From positions 92,288,549-92,352,548 of the forward strand of contig CM053274.1 of the NCBI GenBank assembly GCA_028583415.1: a DNA stretch of 64,000 bases, written 5' to 3'. Within the stretch, counting starts at the first letter, position 1; each line of letters starts with the position of its first letter. Position numbers and translations under genes: made by a program. Origin of the DNA: Protea cynaroides. Taxonomy: Eukaryota; Streptophyta; Magnoliopsida; Proteales; Proteaceae. Positions 24,481 through 36,859 of the stretch are shown here, piece by piece. Under the pieces are notes generated by a model. It made no database searches. It was not told the DNA's origin and saw only the letters and a program-made list of their open reading frames with translations.

Positions 24481-24486
24481 AATAAA
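24481..24486 (+). other. Poly(A) signal downstream of UGT B
   Basis: AATAAA at the same place as in A and C. Confidence 0.5.
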
Positions 24487-24542
24487 AAGAAGCCAGCTTT
24501 GCGCCTTCTCACATGTCTTTTTTTTCCTCTAAAAAAAAATAA

Positions 24543-24546
<4 letters not shown>

Positions 24547-24619
<73 letters not shown>
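24547..24619. repeat. (AT)n microsatellite in the UGT B 3' flank
   Basis: AT dinucleotide run at the position orthologous to those following A and C. Confidence 0.95.
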
Positions 24620-24621
<2 letters not shown>

Positions 24622-24869
24622 GTTGAATAGGGGGAGAGAGAGTGTATATCTGATATGTATTTTTTATTCTTTTTGCCCTCTGCTAAAACACTAGGTATAT
24701 ATTGAATGGTGAGAGAGCCTACCCCACATTGCAAGCTCAGAGATCAACCACAACCCACACGGTTAAATAGTCTTAACGGAAAAATTAAAATGACATTTTT
24801 ACTCTTGTCGTAAAAACACTAAAATCGACAGTTTTAAACCCCATCCCTTATATTTCACTTTTCACTTTC

Positions 24870-25165
24870 TTCTAATGGTTTAGGACAAGTTTCCTTCCAA
24901 GGCGATCTTCTCAGGCGGCGATCCTCACCAGCGCTATCAAGTCTTTTTCAGCAGTGCTCTTTACACCTTTTTCTATCTCCTCCGACAAAAAGTTCTCCAT
25001 TCGGTGATGTTCTTAGATTGTTGAAAAGCTCTCAACATGTTCTTTGCCTAAGAAATCCATCCACTGCACTTTTGCCTTTTCAACCTCTTTCTGAAGAATT
25101 AGCTCTAACGAGGGCTTCTTGAGACTGCTTTTTGGAAAACTCTCAACTTGATTCCTATTAAAGCT
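24870..25165 (-). pseudogene. Unrecognised coding-like fragment after UGT B (partner 36300-36590)
   Basis: In the better copy downstream of UGT C, the minus strand reads VESFPKSSLKKPS, KEVEKAKVQWMDFLGKEHV, then after a stop MESFLSEEIEKGVKSTVEKD and LIALERIAAGEDRLRRK. The lysine/glutamate-rich, helix-prone character and the shared frame suggest an old exon. I do not recognise the family. Stops interrupt both copies. A third partial relative (17223-17405 minus) keeps only the upstream segment. Confidence 0.35.
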
Positions 25166-25469
25166 CTCATTAATTCTTTACCTCGATCGTCTCACTATAA
25201 AACTGATCCACGACATTAGTAACTGAAGATAAAGGAGCAGGAACATGTGGGTTGTTCTCTAATTTTGATAGAGGAGGAGAGAGCAGATGATGAGGAGGTG
25301 GTTTGCAAAAGCAAGTGAAAGAAGGGTACCAAAACTTGCCAAATAAAACCCTCATTGAAATTTCCAGAGGACAAACTGTTTATAAGCAACCCATTTCACA
25401 ACTAAAATAATTTGATAGATTAATAAAATTAAAAAGCTCCACTTCTCGAATCAAATAGATAAGGACTGC

Positions 25470-25862
25470 CAGAGGCAAATCAGTTTTGCAAGTCTCATGG
25501 GATTTCCTTGTAACACAGCAGTTCTGGGTGAGGCTTTAGCAGTGTGTGCTGGGGTTCAAGAAGCCATTGTTAATGGCTACAACAATTTGATCGTTGAAAC
25601 TGACTGCTTGGAGGTAGCTAAAGCTTTATCCAATGATGGGCCTTTGGATATTCATGTTCTTTTGATTGTTGATGATATAGTACCATTGGTTAGAGACTTA
25701 TCAATTACTTTCTAGTATGTCACAAACGGAGGCAAATTCTGTTGCACACTCCGTTGCAAGGAGGGCTCTAGATACTACAGTGAAGGTATCCTGGCCTAGT
25801 TGCAGTCCGAGGATTTTAGACTTATGTAAATCTGACTCCACTGGCTGTTCCCATCTTTTGAA
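25470..25862 (+). pseudogene. RNase H-like LINE remnant downstream of UGT B
   Basis: The plus-strand frame 25497-25715 reads GEALAVCAGVQEAIVNGYNN, then LIVETDCLEVAKAL, the E..D core of the RVT_3 domain. After a frame break the tail NSVAHSVARRALDTTVK and WPSCSPRILDLCKSDS follows, the usual end of plant LINE RNase H domains. The N-terminal DG motif is missing. It travels with the UGT duplication. Confidence 0.7.
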
Positions 25863-25995
25863 TGAATAGAATTCTGGTTTACCAATAAATAATAAAAAAA
25901 AAAAAAAAAAATCAAATAGATAAAGCGAGGGTCTCTGTTTTGATTGCATGTTAATTCTGTACTCCTAATAATGAGAACAAATAGTAAAATCATTG

Positions 25996-26660
25996 TGTTG
26001 GGTTGGGTTTCCCTCTTATGTAGAGGATGATCTATTATTTATAAGTCCATATGGAGTAAGGGCACTTAAGTAACTTTCTCATACTTTGTTAAGTTGGAGT
26101 TTTATCTCTTTAACCCTCTTAGAATGGCACAAAAAGAAAAAGAAAGGTTTTTTGAGTTTCTGTCGGTCCAAAACAGAGAAGAAAAGAAAGCTATGAGGTT
26201 TCAATCAAATTTAAGATCGAAAGGTCATCTATGGTCCGATTGAGTTGAAATTTGGACAGTAGGTTTGTAACTAAAATTCCTTCATTCTGAATGGTGCGAT
26301 TGACGATTAGAGTTTTTTAAATCAATCCTATAAACAACGTTTTTACTTATTCGGGTGAGATTTCTTTCAATTTTCATCTTGGTATTTCGGTTGTTGATGA
26401 TGTATTCCTAAAACATATTACTGTAAATGTTTTTGATGGTATGTGCCAAGAATATGATGTTCTTGATGAATGAAATTATTGTTTATTTATAGTTTTAATT
26501 AGAGAAAACTTGTATTTTCAAACTTAGTGATAGTGAAGAGATTTGAGTAGACTATGGTCCCGTGGTTTTTATTCTTCACATTGGGGAGGTTTTTCACATA
26601 AAAATTACTTGTGTTATACGTGTGGATTTTATTGTATTTGATATATTGTTCTCTATTTGA
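25996..26660 (+). mobile_element. Copia-type LTR-like fragment (partner about 37424-38105)
   Basis: Starts TGTTGGGTTGGG and contains a segment like the 3' part of many plant copia LTRs: 'gatagtgaagagatttgag', then 'ggtcccgtggttttt' and 'cacataaaaattacttgtgt'. The end is not defined and no coding region follows. It is duplicated along with UGT B and C, so the insertion predates that duplication. Confidence 0.45.
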
Positions 26661-26857
26661 TTTTTTCGTATTAGGTTCATTCAAGTGCGAAAAGAGTTTC
26701 ACTCCCTTTCGTATCACATTGACCTCGGGGAAAATTCCCAAATAACTGCAAAGCCTAATTGAAGGCCGTATCCAAACGAAAAACTCTTCATACGGAGAAG
26801 TTGTCAATCATACAATAGACTTTCTAGTGTTTTAGGATCCACTACAGAAACTTCTTC

Positions 26858-27976
26858 CTACAAGGACTCATCTGCCTTGGTCTCTCCATCTTTTCCAATA
26901 TCGTTATCGATGCTTTCCTTGGGCTTAAGTATCTCAGCTTTCTCATTAACTTCTTCAACCTCTTGGGGTTTTCCTACAGCCTCAACAACTGATTCTGGCT
27001 CTTCTACTGTATTAGGTTCCAGAAGGGGAACTTCTTCCTTCAAGGAATCATCATCTTCGGTCCCTCCATCAATGGTGATGTCTTTATCCACAATCTCCTT
27101 AGCTTCAAGTTTCTGAGATTTTTCCTCAAATTCTTGAGACTCTTCTTGTGGTTCCCTTTTCACATCCACAACTGATTCTGGTCTTTCTTCCATTTTAGGC
27201 TCCACAACAGAAACTTCTTCAGGTTCTTTTACTACTTCAGGTTCTGAATCTTTTGTAGGAGATACTTCCAAGTGTTCTACTGGTTTCTCTAAGGCTTCCT
27301 CTAATGATTCAGTAACATCTGGTATCTTTGATGATTCCCTTGGTTCTTTTTCAACAGATTCTGGAACAGAGGATATATCTAGTTTTGAATCAGAACTTAC
27401 TCCCATTTGTGAATCATCTTTAACCGGAACATCTGAATCAGGGACCTCGTCAATCTTTTCAACTTTTTCAGCATCTACAATTGCAGAAGGCACAATCTGT
27501 ACACTAGCAACTTCTTTCTCTAACTCAGGAGGTACCTTGACACTCACAGATTCTTCAGCTAGGTAATTATTTAGTCTAACTAGGTAATTAATTAAATGAA
27601 ATCTCTCAGAAAAGACAAACAATTGGGTTAGGAATTTGGAGATTTCCGTTTTATGCAATGTTAGGCCTGTATAAGAAACGGTTGAGCTGGTGGAAAATTG
27701 AGGTTGAACTGGAGAGTACCGGCTCCTATAATATATACCCAAAAATTATTTGGGAAGTTAAAAACTTGACCTTAACAAAACAGAAATAGCAACCCTAAGT
27801 TGTGTTGGTTTGGAAAGAATTGAATTTAAAAGAAGAAGAAAATAAAATATTCTTTCCAAAATTGGATTTTTTGAGAAGAAAGAAAAGTAACCTTTGTTAG
27901 CGGCTTTCATTTTTACTGATTGGATTTCTTGTTGTTCTACAGCCTTTGCAGCCGCATCCAGCTGTTGAGAGTGCAT
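26858..27976 (-). CDS. Two-exon fragment of an acidic repeat-bearing protein, unrecognised
   Basis: Minus-strand exons 27976-27892 and 27558-26858 join through a 333-bp GT-AG intron. The donor leaves one base of a codon and the acceptor supplies two, so AANK runs in frame into AEESVSVKVPPE; the total is 261 residues. The protein is very rich in Glu, Val, Ser and Pro, and the C-terminal half holds two ~55-residue imperfect repeats (PESVV..PQE..E..EK, then KE.ID.DI..DG). After the TAG stop the same frame continues EEVSVVDPKT, the start of another repeat, so the stop may be premature. A TAG lies eight codons upstream of the ATG, and no promoter or signal peptide is seen. It sits exactly at the seam between the UGT B and C blocks. 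Probably a gene fragment. Confidence 0.5.
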
Positions 27977-29364
27977 CTGCAGATGCGTCGATGCATTCTA
28001 ACGGGTCGAATGCTGCACGGCTGCATTTTTATGTCTTAATCAAATTAGGTTATTAGGAAGCTGCATGCCCTTCACCAGAGTTTGATAAAAACTAGGTTAT
28101 CACTTGTGATCATGGTTCAAGTAATCAATATCGGATCGATTGGATCAGTTGATTCGTATAGGTTTTAGACATGGCCGATCCCAATTCCATATCTGGAAAT
28201 GGTCAAATTTACAAAATTCCATAATTTGGTACACGCTTACTTGGACAAGTAGACTTCTACAATGTAAGATTTAAGGTATAAGATTTAAGTCCCAATTTTG
28301 CCATCCAACAGCGACAGGTGCAACCCAGACCACATAGCCCTTGAAAGGTCCTACCGTAATCTCCTCCCCTTTCCCCAAAGAAGAGATAAAAATCATGGAG
28401 CATCGAGACCATGTAATATTGGTAATCCTAAATCATGCCTTTATACACATCCAGTAGAAAAGCCCATGGGAAATCATAGTATCCATTAAAAGAAAAGGAT
28501 AAAAAGCAATGGACCAAAAGATACTTGTTTAACATATACAGGTTGTTATTGTAAGAGAATTAGTCCACTTAATTTGGACCCATTTTTCTCATCAGTTACA
28601 ATAAATAATGTAAGTAATGGGCCCGGTTAATCAGGCTCATTACTGATTTAATTTATTTTGTTATGTTTGTTGTGGGCTTAATTGTAAAGACTTGTTACCA
28701 ATATGTTTTAAGTAGATTAAGAATTGATTTTGTTGATCAGATGTCATTATCTAGTTTTTTTTTTTTTGGTTAAAAATTAAATTATATTAAAAGAAAAATA
28801 ATGATAATACAAAATTCCTATTTGGATGTAGAACCTCCACCTTCGTCATTGCCATTAGCAGAGGCCATTCAGGGAAACAACTAAGCAAACCTATATCGAT
28901 GTCTGTGGGAAGCATCCGACACGACCTCCCTTGCCTCAAAATCCAGACACATTACCCAAGAATTGGACACTTTTGCATGGGCAGCTTTCTTTGCCATTGC
29001 ATCAGCAGCGACACAATTAATTTTTTGAAAACAATGAGTGATCCTGATTTGACAATGAGCAAGTGTAGCTTAAATGGCTCTTCAGTCTTGTAAGAGGAAT
29101 CAAGGAAGGTTACCCAATAATAGAGAAGCAATCATCGCAGATGAGTCGGATTCCAATCATAAATTCGAAAATCCAAGAGAAAGAGCAATCTCCAATCCTC
29201 TCAATGCATTTCGAAGTTCTGCTACATAACAAGTAGTTATAATTCTAACATATTCAGCGTAAGCATGTAAAACCAAACTTTTGTGAGATCAAATAACACC
29301 ACTTTCACCTGATTTTCTTGGGTTGCCCATATTACATCCATCAGAATTGATTATACCCAAAAAA

Positions 29365-29397
<33 letters not shown>

Positions 29398-29479
29398 AGA
29401 AAAAAGAATCCTAAGTGATTTTTTTGCTCTTTTTTATCTTCTATATATACAGTGGTAGAAAGAAAGATTATTTACACAT

Positions 29480-29511
<32 letters not shown>

Positions 29512-31109
29512 TTATATTTTGTTACAATACTTTAAGGCTCAAGAAGCTCAATTTTAATGCTTAGTCAATGAGGTGCATTATAAATGTGAAATTCAAGTGG
29601 CTCTTAAAACAAATTTATCCACCTCCCCTCACCTAAAGTCCAGACTCGAGTTCCAATTCCAAGGTTCCAAATGCATATCGCAGAATGTTGAATTAGCTCC
29701 ATAGAATTCTTGTACTTCGAATTCAACTACTTTCTACCAAAAAATAAAAAAAGAACAAAAAATTCTAACTAGTGGAAGAATCCTTGGTCAAACTTTCAAA
29801 ATATCAAAGCAATGGATAAAAATAATGTAAGATATTTTATTTACCCAAATAAATTGTGACAGTTTTTGTCATTGGTAACCCACAAACAAAATTGCTAATT
29901 GGTGCAGCTGTCTTGTTATGTGGAAAGAGTTTTTGTGGCTGGTAATCTACAAATAAAGTTGTTAATTAGTACAGTTGTCTCGTTATGTGGAAAGTAATGT
30001 AGTAATTCAGATAACTTGATGTCAAAATGGTCTAACTATCACATGTTAAATTTCAGTGTCAAATTCAATCATTTATCCTCTCGTTTACTGTAATAAATAC
30101 TCATGCACCCCTCATGTGCACCCATTAAAAATATTGTAATAATGTGAATGATATTAATCTAAACACTGTTACATATACATCCAGATAAATTAAAAAAATT
30201 CTGAAGTCCAAGTATTTCAAGAATGATTGCGACTCTTTTCCACAAAATTACATTAGTCATCTAAATATTAACATATGACAGGAAAAAAAAAAGAAAAAAG
30301 ATATGGGTGTCACCTATGATTCCAAAAGTATAAGAAGCATCTGAGTGAATTTCTAGAGGTGTTTGGAACCAAAATTCCCGAGAGGAATCAGTTCCAATCT
30401 TGTAGTAGGACTTGATGTTGTGCTAACAAGTAATAATAAAGAAAAAAGGAATGAGCTTTTGATTTTGTGTAGGCTCAAAAATATTTGTATCAAACTGATT
30501 AATGTAGTTTCTTACAAAAATATTACGAAGAAAAACAAGCACCTAGAATTATGATTTTCACAGATGTTATAACATGTTCAGCATCTAAACTTTCAAGTCA
30601 ACTTGTTATTGAATCCTTACAATTTGTAATGCTTCAGAAGGTTAAAAATGTTTACCTTAGTAGTCAATCAACTTCAATAATTGATTATCAATAATGAATA
30701 AAAAATACTATGAATTGACTACGTATCTAATTTGTTATACCTCAATTTTTGAGGGACTAAATCATGGTTAGTTAAAACAGAAATGATAAAAAAAAAAAAA
30801 AATGGGGGATGAAACGGGTTTTAAATGGAGCAAAACAAGAATGGTATGGTAAAAAAAAGGTCAAACATTCCGAGAATGGTTAAAAAACTTAAACGGATGG
30901 TATGAGTTTTAAACGGATTAGATATAATACGGTATGGTGAAAAAAAGAAAGAATATACTCCTATAAATTGAAGAATTGTACCTAAATTAAAGGGAATATA
31001 TGACATTTACGATGTGTCTAGCTACAAAACAGTGAAGACTATTATCTTTAGTCAATTAGTTAACTAATGTTTTATGTCTGTCCAAGACTCCAAATATGAA
31101 TCCATATGA

Positions 31110-31163
<54 letters not shown>

Positions 31164-31756
31164 GTGGCCTACAATATACATTTGTTATGACCCATATATA
31201 ACCCACCCTAACGAGTAATAAAATAATGAGTTTAGAAACAATTATGATTAGGAAGTAACAGTTTTTAATCCCATATCGGTTATATATAGAAGGCAATAAA
31301 AATATTAAACGATATGAGATTAATCAACTCATTCCTCAATGAAGATGCAAGTTAAAATACGGATACGCTACGGTACGTGTACCACACGTGTTTTAAACGA
31401 CAAGACTTAGAGTATGGAGTATTTTAAAATATTTTTAAGGTCGATACAAAAACATGTGTACTAAATGGTTGAATATGATACGATTGTACAATTTGTGTTT
31501 AAAACATGTTTTATGTAACAAGGGATTAAATGCCTCTTGTCTTTTTGTTCCTTTAATATAGATGAAGCCAATGGTAAAATTGGAATGTGATTTGATGAGG
31601 TATTTTAGCCAATTTAAGATCGAAATGAAAGGTTATTGGCATAATGTTATTTTAGATAAAACCAGTGGTAAACTAGACTAGGCTTGTGTATTTTTACAAT
31701 CAATTTTTATCAAGATAGACAGAAAAAAGGAGAGAAGAAGAGAGCGATGCGCTATC
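27562..31756. repeat. Segmental duplication, upstream block of UGT C (partner 9008-13068)
   Basis: Same contents and order as 9008-13068. It holds a 17-base block at about 30700-30726 ('atgaattgactacgtat') and a segment at about 31358-31460 that the other copy lacks, and has shorter homopolymers. Left end inside the acidic-protein intron, right end at 'gcgatgcgctatc'. Confidence 0.85.
28850..29352 (-). pseudogene. RNase H-like remnant, duplicate of 10250-10767
   Basis: Same antisense RVT_3 fragment as in the first block, but more damaged: the Arg codon CGA after GGVI has become TGA, three bases are inserted near 29243, and the tail carries several changes. Confidence 0.65.
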
Positions 31757-33129
31757 AACACAATTAATAGACAAAATTAATTTTCCAACCAATTAGACGG
31801 CAGGAAAATGCAGGAATTTTTCCACTGCCCGCGACGAAATGGAATTCCTTTGGGATTAAAAGGGGTTTGTAAAATACAGAACTGACAAGTTCAACACATA
31901 TAGACTTCTTGGTTGCCTAAAAAAAGACTCGCATCCATTATCATATGAAAGCAGAGCGAGATGGCAGAGAAGAAGAACAGACGGTTTGGTTTAAGAAGAG
32001 GGATTTGGGGTAAGAGTCATGGCTATCTTCCATGCTTTTTACTTATTGTATAAAATTGTGATTTTTTCATTTTGAGACATTGGATGCATAGACATCCAAG
32101 TGCCGTTCATCAACCGGTTGCAACATGTTATGTCGTACTTTTAAGTGCGACAGACGAGCTTGTTTTTGTAACAATCTCATCTTCAGCATTGCCAGCAGCA
32201 GGGCCCAAAAAGGATCAAAGTTGTTTAATTATCCCACCTTCTTCTTTGCCATTAGCATAATAAGAAACAACTAAAAAGCAAGCTGTAACTACTGAATCTA
32301 TAACTTGACTTCCCAGAAGCATCTCACGCTACTGCCTTAGCTACTATAGTAAGGGATTGTAGCCAATTACAAAAGAGTTATGTTTTAGCACTTTGCTTAG
32401 CTAATATGTCTGTAACAATGTTAATTTTAGGAAAGCATTGTGTAAAACACCATCAGCAGGCCCAAAAGGATCTTGAACTTTCAGTTATTTTATTGATAGT
32501 TTTCAAAGAACAGTTGGGTTCTTATCCTTTTTTATTTTTTAGGGAGAGGGTGTGATGGGTATCTATATCTTTGATGCGGACAACTTTATAGATATCTAGA
32601 AATAATGAGATATATACACATAAAAAGATTTAATTAAAAATAAAGGAATCTAAAAAAAAATAAAAATACATATTTAGAGATAGGGAGGAGGTTTCCTACC
32701 TTAATCAGTGGGACTTTGTATTGATTAATAAAATTAATGAATAAGGATTAACTTGTTAAAAACTTTGAATTATTAAAAAAAAAAAAAAAACCCTCATCAA
32801 TTAGGGGGTAAGGCTGGTAAGAAACACCCCTACATTTTAATATATAAATGGATAATAGAATTGTAAATAGATTACATTTCAATTAGGTACTTATTATCTT
32901 ATGCTCTGATTGGTTGCAAGCCAATTAAGGGGAAAGAAAGTGAAATGATGTCAATCTTCTGGACATTAAAAAATGAGTCTATTGGGTGGTGGGTTATTTT
33001 CTTCTTTTGCTGGGCCTTAGTTATATTGTAATCTAGTCTCAACTGTTGTAGTCGTTGTTTTATTATGTATTTTATCTGGGTCTTTCATGGTCCAGCTTGT
33101 TGTGTTATCATGTTTGGATCAATAATATA
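31757..33129. other. Non-duplicated sequence upstream of UGT C, no gene seen
   Basis: Occupies the place held by 13069-14241 in block A but is unrelated to it. AT-rich with poly(A) tracts; short frames show no domain. Confidence 0.45.
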
Positions 33130-33663
33130 TCTTTTTATCTCCCCCACAACCCCTCCACCCTCCAAAAAAAAAAAAAATGAAAATTTTGATCTTAAACCCA
33201 GTTTGTAAATGCCTAGCTAACCATGGTTCAAGGTAGTAGGATCGGGAACCAAATTGGCCTCTATAGATTCTGATCCGATTATCACTGAAATTAACCAACT
33301 TATCGAGAATCAATGAACTTAACTAGATTGAATCAAAATCAGGAGATGAACAGATTCTACTCCAAATAGAGAAGATTCGGGAATCGATTTCCCAAACCAT
33401 GTAGTGTTCTTGGCATGGTTCACAGCTTTATGAGCTTAACTTGTTTTTGGAGACAACCCAAACTAAGCCCATACATCTCCCCTAGTCGGAAACTCTCCCA
33501 GCCTTTGCTAACGTAGGCAGTGATGTCTATCAATATAAGCTCTACCCATGCTAATTTAGGTGAAAGGCCTTCATGAAACATACGAAAATTGTAGAAGGGA
33601 ATGTATGAGGAATAATTTGGTATTTTCTGGTGTATTTTATAATCGTATATTGTACAGATTGCC

Positions 33664-33671
33664 TATAAATA
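33664..33671 (+). promoter_or_regulatory. TATA box of UGT C
   Basis: TATAAATA 73 bp before the ATG, in sequence nearly identical to the UGT A promoter. Confidence 0.75.
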
Positions 33672-33736
33672 TAATCTCTGTTTGGTGGATGGATCAAACT
33701 TTTTTTTTAGGTCTTGAGTTTTGATATCAGATTGAG

Positions 33737-35880
33737 ATGGAGAAGGAAGAGGGAGCTCATCATGCTCATGTTTTAGTTGTCACCATGCCTATCCAAGGTC
33801 ACATTAACCCAATGCTTCATTTCTCCAAGAGATTACACTCAAAAGGGCTCAGAGTTACATTAGCCATCTCCAAGTCCCTTGCCAAATCCATGCACGCTCA
33901 AACAGGGCCTCTAAGGGTTGAAACATTCTCTGATGGTTATGACAACGGTTTCCAGAAAGGAGATAAGTTTGAAGACTACTTTGAGACGTTTAGGCTGGTG
34001 GGCTCAGAGTCCATAGCAGATCTCATCAAGAAACAAGAAAGCTTGGGTGATCCTATAACCTGTGTTGTGTATGACTCTGTATTCCCCAGGTTTCTGGATG
34101 TGGCAAAAAAGTTGGGCTTAATTGCTGCTGCTTTCTTCACCCAATCTTGTGCTGTTTCCTTTGTTTACTACCATGTGCAACAGGGTCTCCTCACAGTTCC
34201 AGTGACTGCCGGCCCAATCAATTCCATCCCGGGGTTGCCACTGCTTGCAATCACCGATCTGCCGTCTTTTGTTTCTGTAAATGATGGACCTTACGCAGCA
34301 ATGCTGACCTTAGTTGTAAGCCAATTTTGCAATATTGACAAGGCAGATTGGATCCTTTTTAACTCATTTGACAAACTGGAACAGGAGGTAAGTATCAGTA
34401 CACGTAAGAGAGAATAGTTCATCTGCATGTAACAACGCTCTTCATCACTTCTCCAATGGCCCTCTATTTTTTATTTTTCTCCCCAACTACCTTCTTTATG
34501 GGTTCCTCTCCCATTTCCCTCTCTACCTTTTTACCTTCATCCACATAAATCTCCCCCTTAATTGATTCCGACTTTTGACTTTTTGTTTGAACTTTATTAA
34601 TGATAGAGTGTTGGATGCTTTTATATTTAGATGCTATCATAAGAATTGTCCATGTGTACCTTTGGTCATTCGCTTTTCATATTAAAAAATAAAATAACTC
34701 ATTTTATTCAAAGGATTCATTTGGAATTTATTACCAAACATGTTTTTTCATGATGATTGATGACATGATTTTATCTTTGTCTTTTTTTATATGCATTTTG
34801 GGCCATCAAAATAACTTTTTTCCCCTTTAATAATATATATACAGTATATGATATATCCCTCTATATATACATGTATCTATATTTCCATCCTCTTTATATA
34901 CATGTATCTATATTTTCATATTTTATTTTCAAAATACATATTAAATATGTATTAAACGCATATCATATTATTATCGTAAATGATTTTTTTAGCATTTTAT
35001 TTCTAGAAAGTATTATTGACGTTTAGTCCGTTTAATATCCTCCGTACCTATCAATACCCATTTTTTAAACTTATCCCAACTTACTAACTATAAGTACTAC
35101 TGTGTGCTTAATTTTGTAGTTAAACTAAATCATGTTGTCTTGTATGTTCTTCAACAGGTAGTAAATTGGATGGCGACGCTATGGCCAGTGAAGACGATCG
35201 GACCAACAGTGTCATCCATCTACCATAACCAGCAAGTCGAAGGTGATACAGATTACAGCCTCCACCTTTTCAAGCCAGTTACCGACACCTGCTTGAACTG
35301 GCTAAACATGAGGGAAACTAGATCTGTTGTCTATGTATCCTTTGGAAGCCTTGCTGAACTTAGGGATGAGCAAATGAAAGAATTAGCATCTGCTCTAAAG
35401 GAGAGCAACAATCATTTCATGTGGGTAGTGAGGCAATCAGAGGAGAATAAGCTTCCAAGCAATTTCGTGGAAGAGACTGTGGAGAAGGGACTGGTGGTCT
35501 CATGGTGTCCCCAGTTAGAGGTGTTGTCCCACAAAGCTGTGGGATGTTTTGTGACACATTGTGGGTGGAATTCGACCTTGGAATCCTTGAGCTTAGGTGT
35601 ACCAATGGTAGCATTGCCACATTTTTCTGATCAGCCAACCAATGCAAAATATATTGAGGATATTTGGGGAATTGGATTGAGAGCTAAGGTAGATGAAAAT
35701 GGGGTTGCAATTAGGGAAGAGATACAGGAATGTATAAGGGAAGTTATGGAAGGAGAAAAAGGAAAAGAGATTAAAAATAATGCTATCAAATGGAAAGAGC
35801 TTGCCAAAGAGGCAGTAGATGAAGGAGGAAGTTCAAACAAGAACATCGATGAATTTGTTGCTAGTATGTCATGCCCCTGA
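33737..35880 (+). CDS. UDP-glycosyltransferase, UGT74-like, copy C (two exons)
   Basis: Exons 33737-34387 and 35158-35880 join in phase 0 across a 770-bp GT-AG intron, giving 457 residues. Catalytic His22 is in PIQGHINP and the partner Asp is D113 in VVYDSVFPR. The PSPG box covers residues 333-376 and contains HCGWNS, ending P-H-F-S-D-Q. Compared with A and D, the segment after the Asp reads FPRFLDVAKK instead of FPWALDVAK, a change next to the acceptor pocket, and the box end has His-Phe-Ser where A and D have Gln-Trp-Thr. Both features could alter acceptor or donor use. Exon 2 is close to that of B. No frame damage is seen, so it is probably functional; the acceptor is unknown. Confidence 0.92.
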
Positions 35881-35929
35881 TCAAGATTTCTGTAACATGT
35901 TGTAATTGAGTAATTCTGAATTACAGAAT

Positions 35930-35935
35930 AATAAA
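35930..35935 (+). other. Poly(A) signal of UGT C
   Basis: AATAAA about 50 bp after the stop. Confidence 0.6.
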
Positions 35936-35980
35936 AAGAAACCAGTTTTGTGCCTTCTCACATGTTTTTTTTTTTTCTCT

Positions 35981-36011
<31 letters not shown>

Positions 36012-36050
<39 letters not shown>
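36012..36050. repeat. (AT)n microsatellite in the UGT C 3' flank
   Basis: The shortest of the three orthologous AT tracts, preceded by a poly(A) run. Confidence 0.95.
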
Positions 36051-36056
<6 letters not shown>

Positions 36057-36299
36057 TGAATAGGGGGAGAGAGAGTGTATATCTGATATGTATTTTTTAT
36101 TCTTTTTGCCCTCTGCTAAAAAACTAGGTATATATTGAACGGTGAGAGAGCCTACCCCACATTGCAAGCTCAGAGATCAACCACACCCCACACGGTTAAA
36201 TAGTCTTAACGGAAAAATTAAAATGACATTTTTACTCTTGTCGTAAAAACACTAAAATCGACAGTTTTAAACCCCATCCCTTATATTTCACTTTTCACC

Positions 36300-36590
36300 T
36301 TCTTCTAGTACAAGTTTCCTTCGAAGGCGATCTTCTCCGGCGGCGATCCTCTCCAGCGCTATCAAGTCTTTTTCAACAGTGCTCTTTACACCTTTTTCTA
36401 TCTCCTCCGACAAAAAGCTCTCCATTCGGTGATGTTCTTAGATTGTTGAAAAGCTCTCAACATGTTCTTTGCCTAAGAAATCCATCCATTGCACTTTTGC
36501 CTTTTCAACCTCTTTCTGAGCAATTAGCTCTGACGAGGGCTTCTTGAGACTGCTTTTTGGAAAACTCTCAACTTGATTCCCATTAAAGCT
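36300..36590 (-). pseudogene. Unrecognised coding-like fragment after UGT C
   Basis: Best-preserved copy of the Lys/Glu-rich frame described at 24870-25165. One segment of about 45 codons (MESFLSEE to KLVLEEGEK) is open before a stop near 36297. Family unknown. Confidence 0.35.
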
Positions 36591-36859
36591 CTCATTAATT
36601 CTTTACCTCAATCGTCTCACTACATAACTGATCCACAACATTAGTAACTGAAGATAAAGGAGCAGGAACATGTGGGTTGTTCTCTAATTTCGATAGAGAA
36701 GGAGAGAGCAGATGAGGAGGTGGTTTGCAAAAGCAAGTGAAAGAAGGGTACCAAAACTTGCCAAATAAATCCCTCATCGAAATTTCCGGAGGACAAACTG
36801 TTTATAAGCAACCCATTTCACAACTAAAATAATTTGATAGACTAATAAAATTAAAAAGC

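Larger units (their letters stand above)
23217..26817. repeat. Segmental duplication block carrying UGT B (partner 34673-38250)
   Basis: Starts mid-intron at 'ttttcatatt' and matches the UGT C block through exon 2, the (AT)n tract, the antisense coding-like fragment, the RNase H remnant and the copia-like LTR piece, ending at 'gtcaatcatacaatag'. Everything upstream of the intron midpoint is missing. Confidence 0.85.

Noticed and set aside
26499..26807. 102-codon minus-strand frame, with a similar one at 37932-38240
   Set aside because: Although present in both duplicated blocks, it lies in LTR-like sequence and duplication alone explains its persistence.
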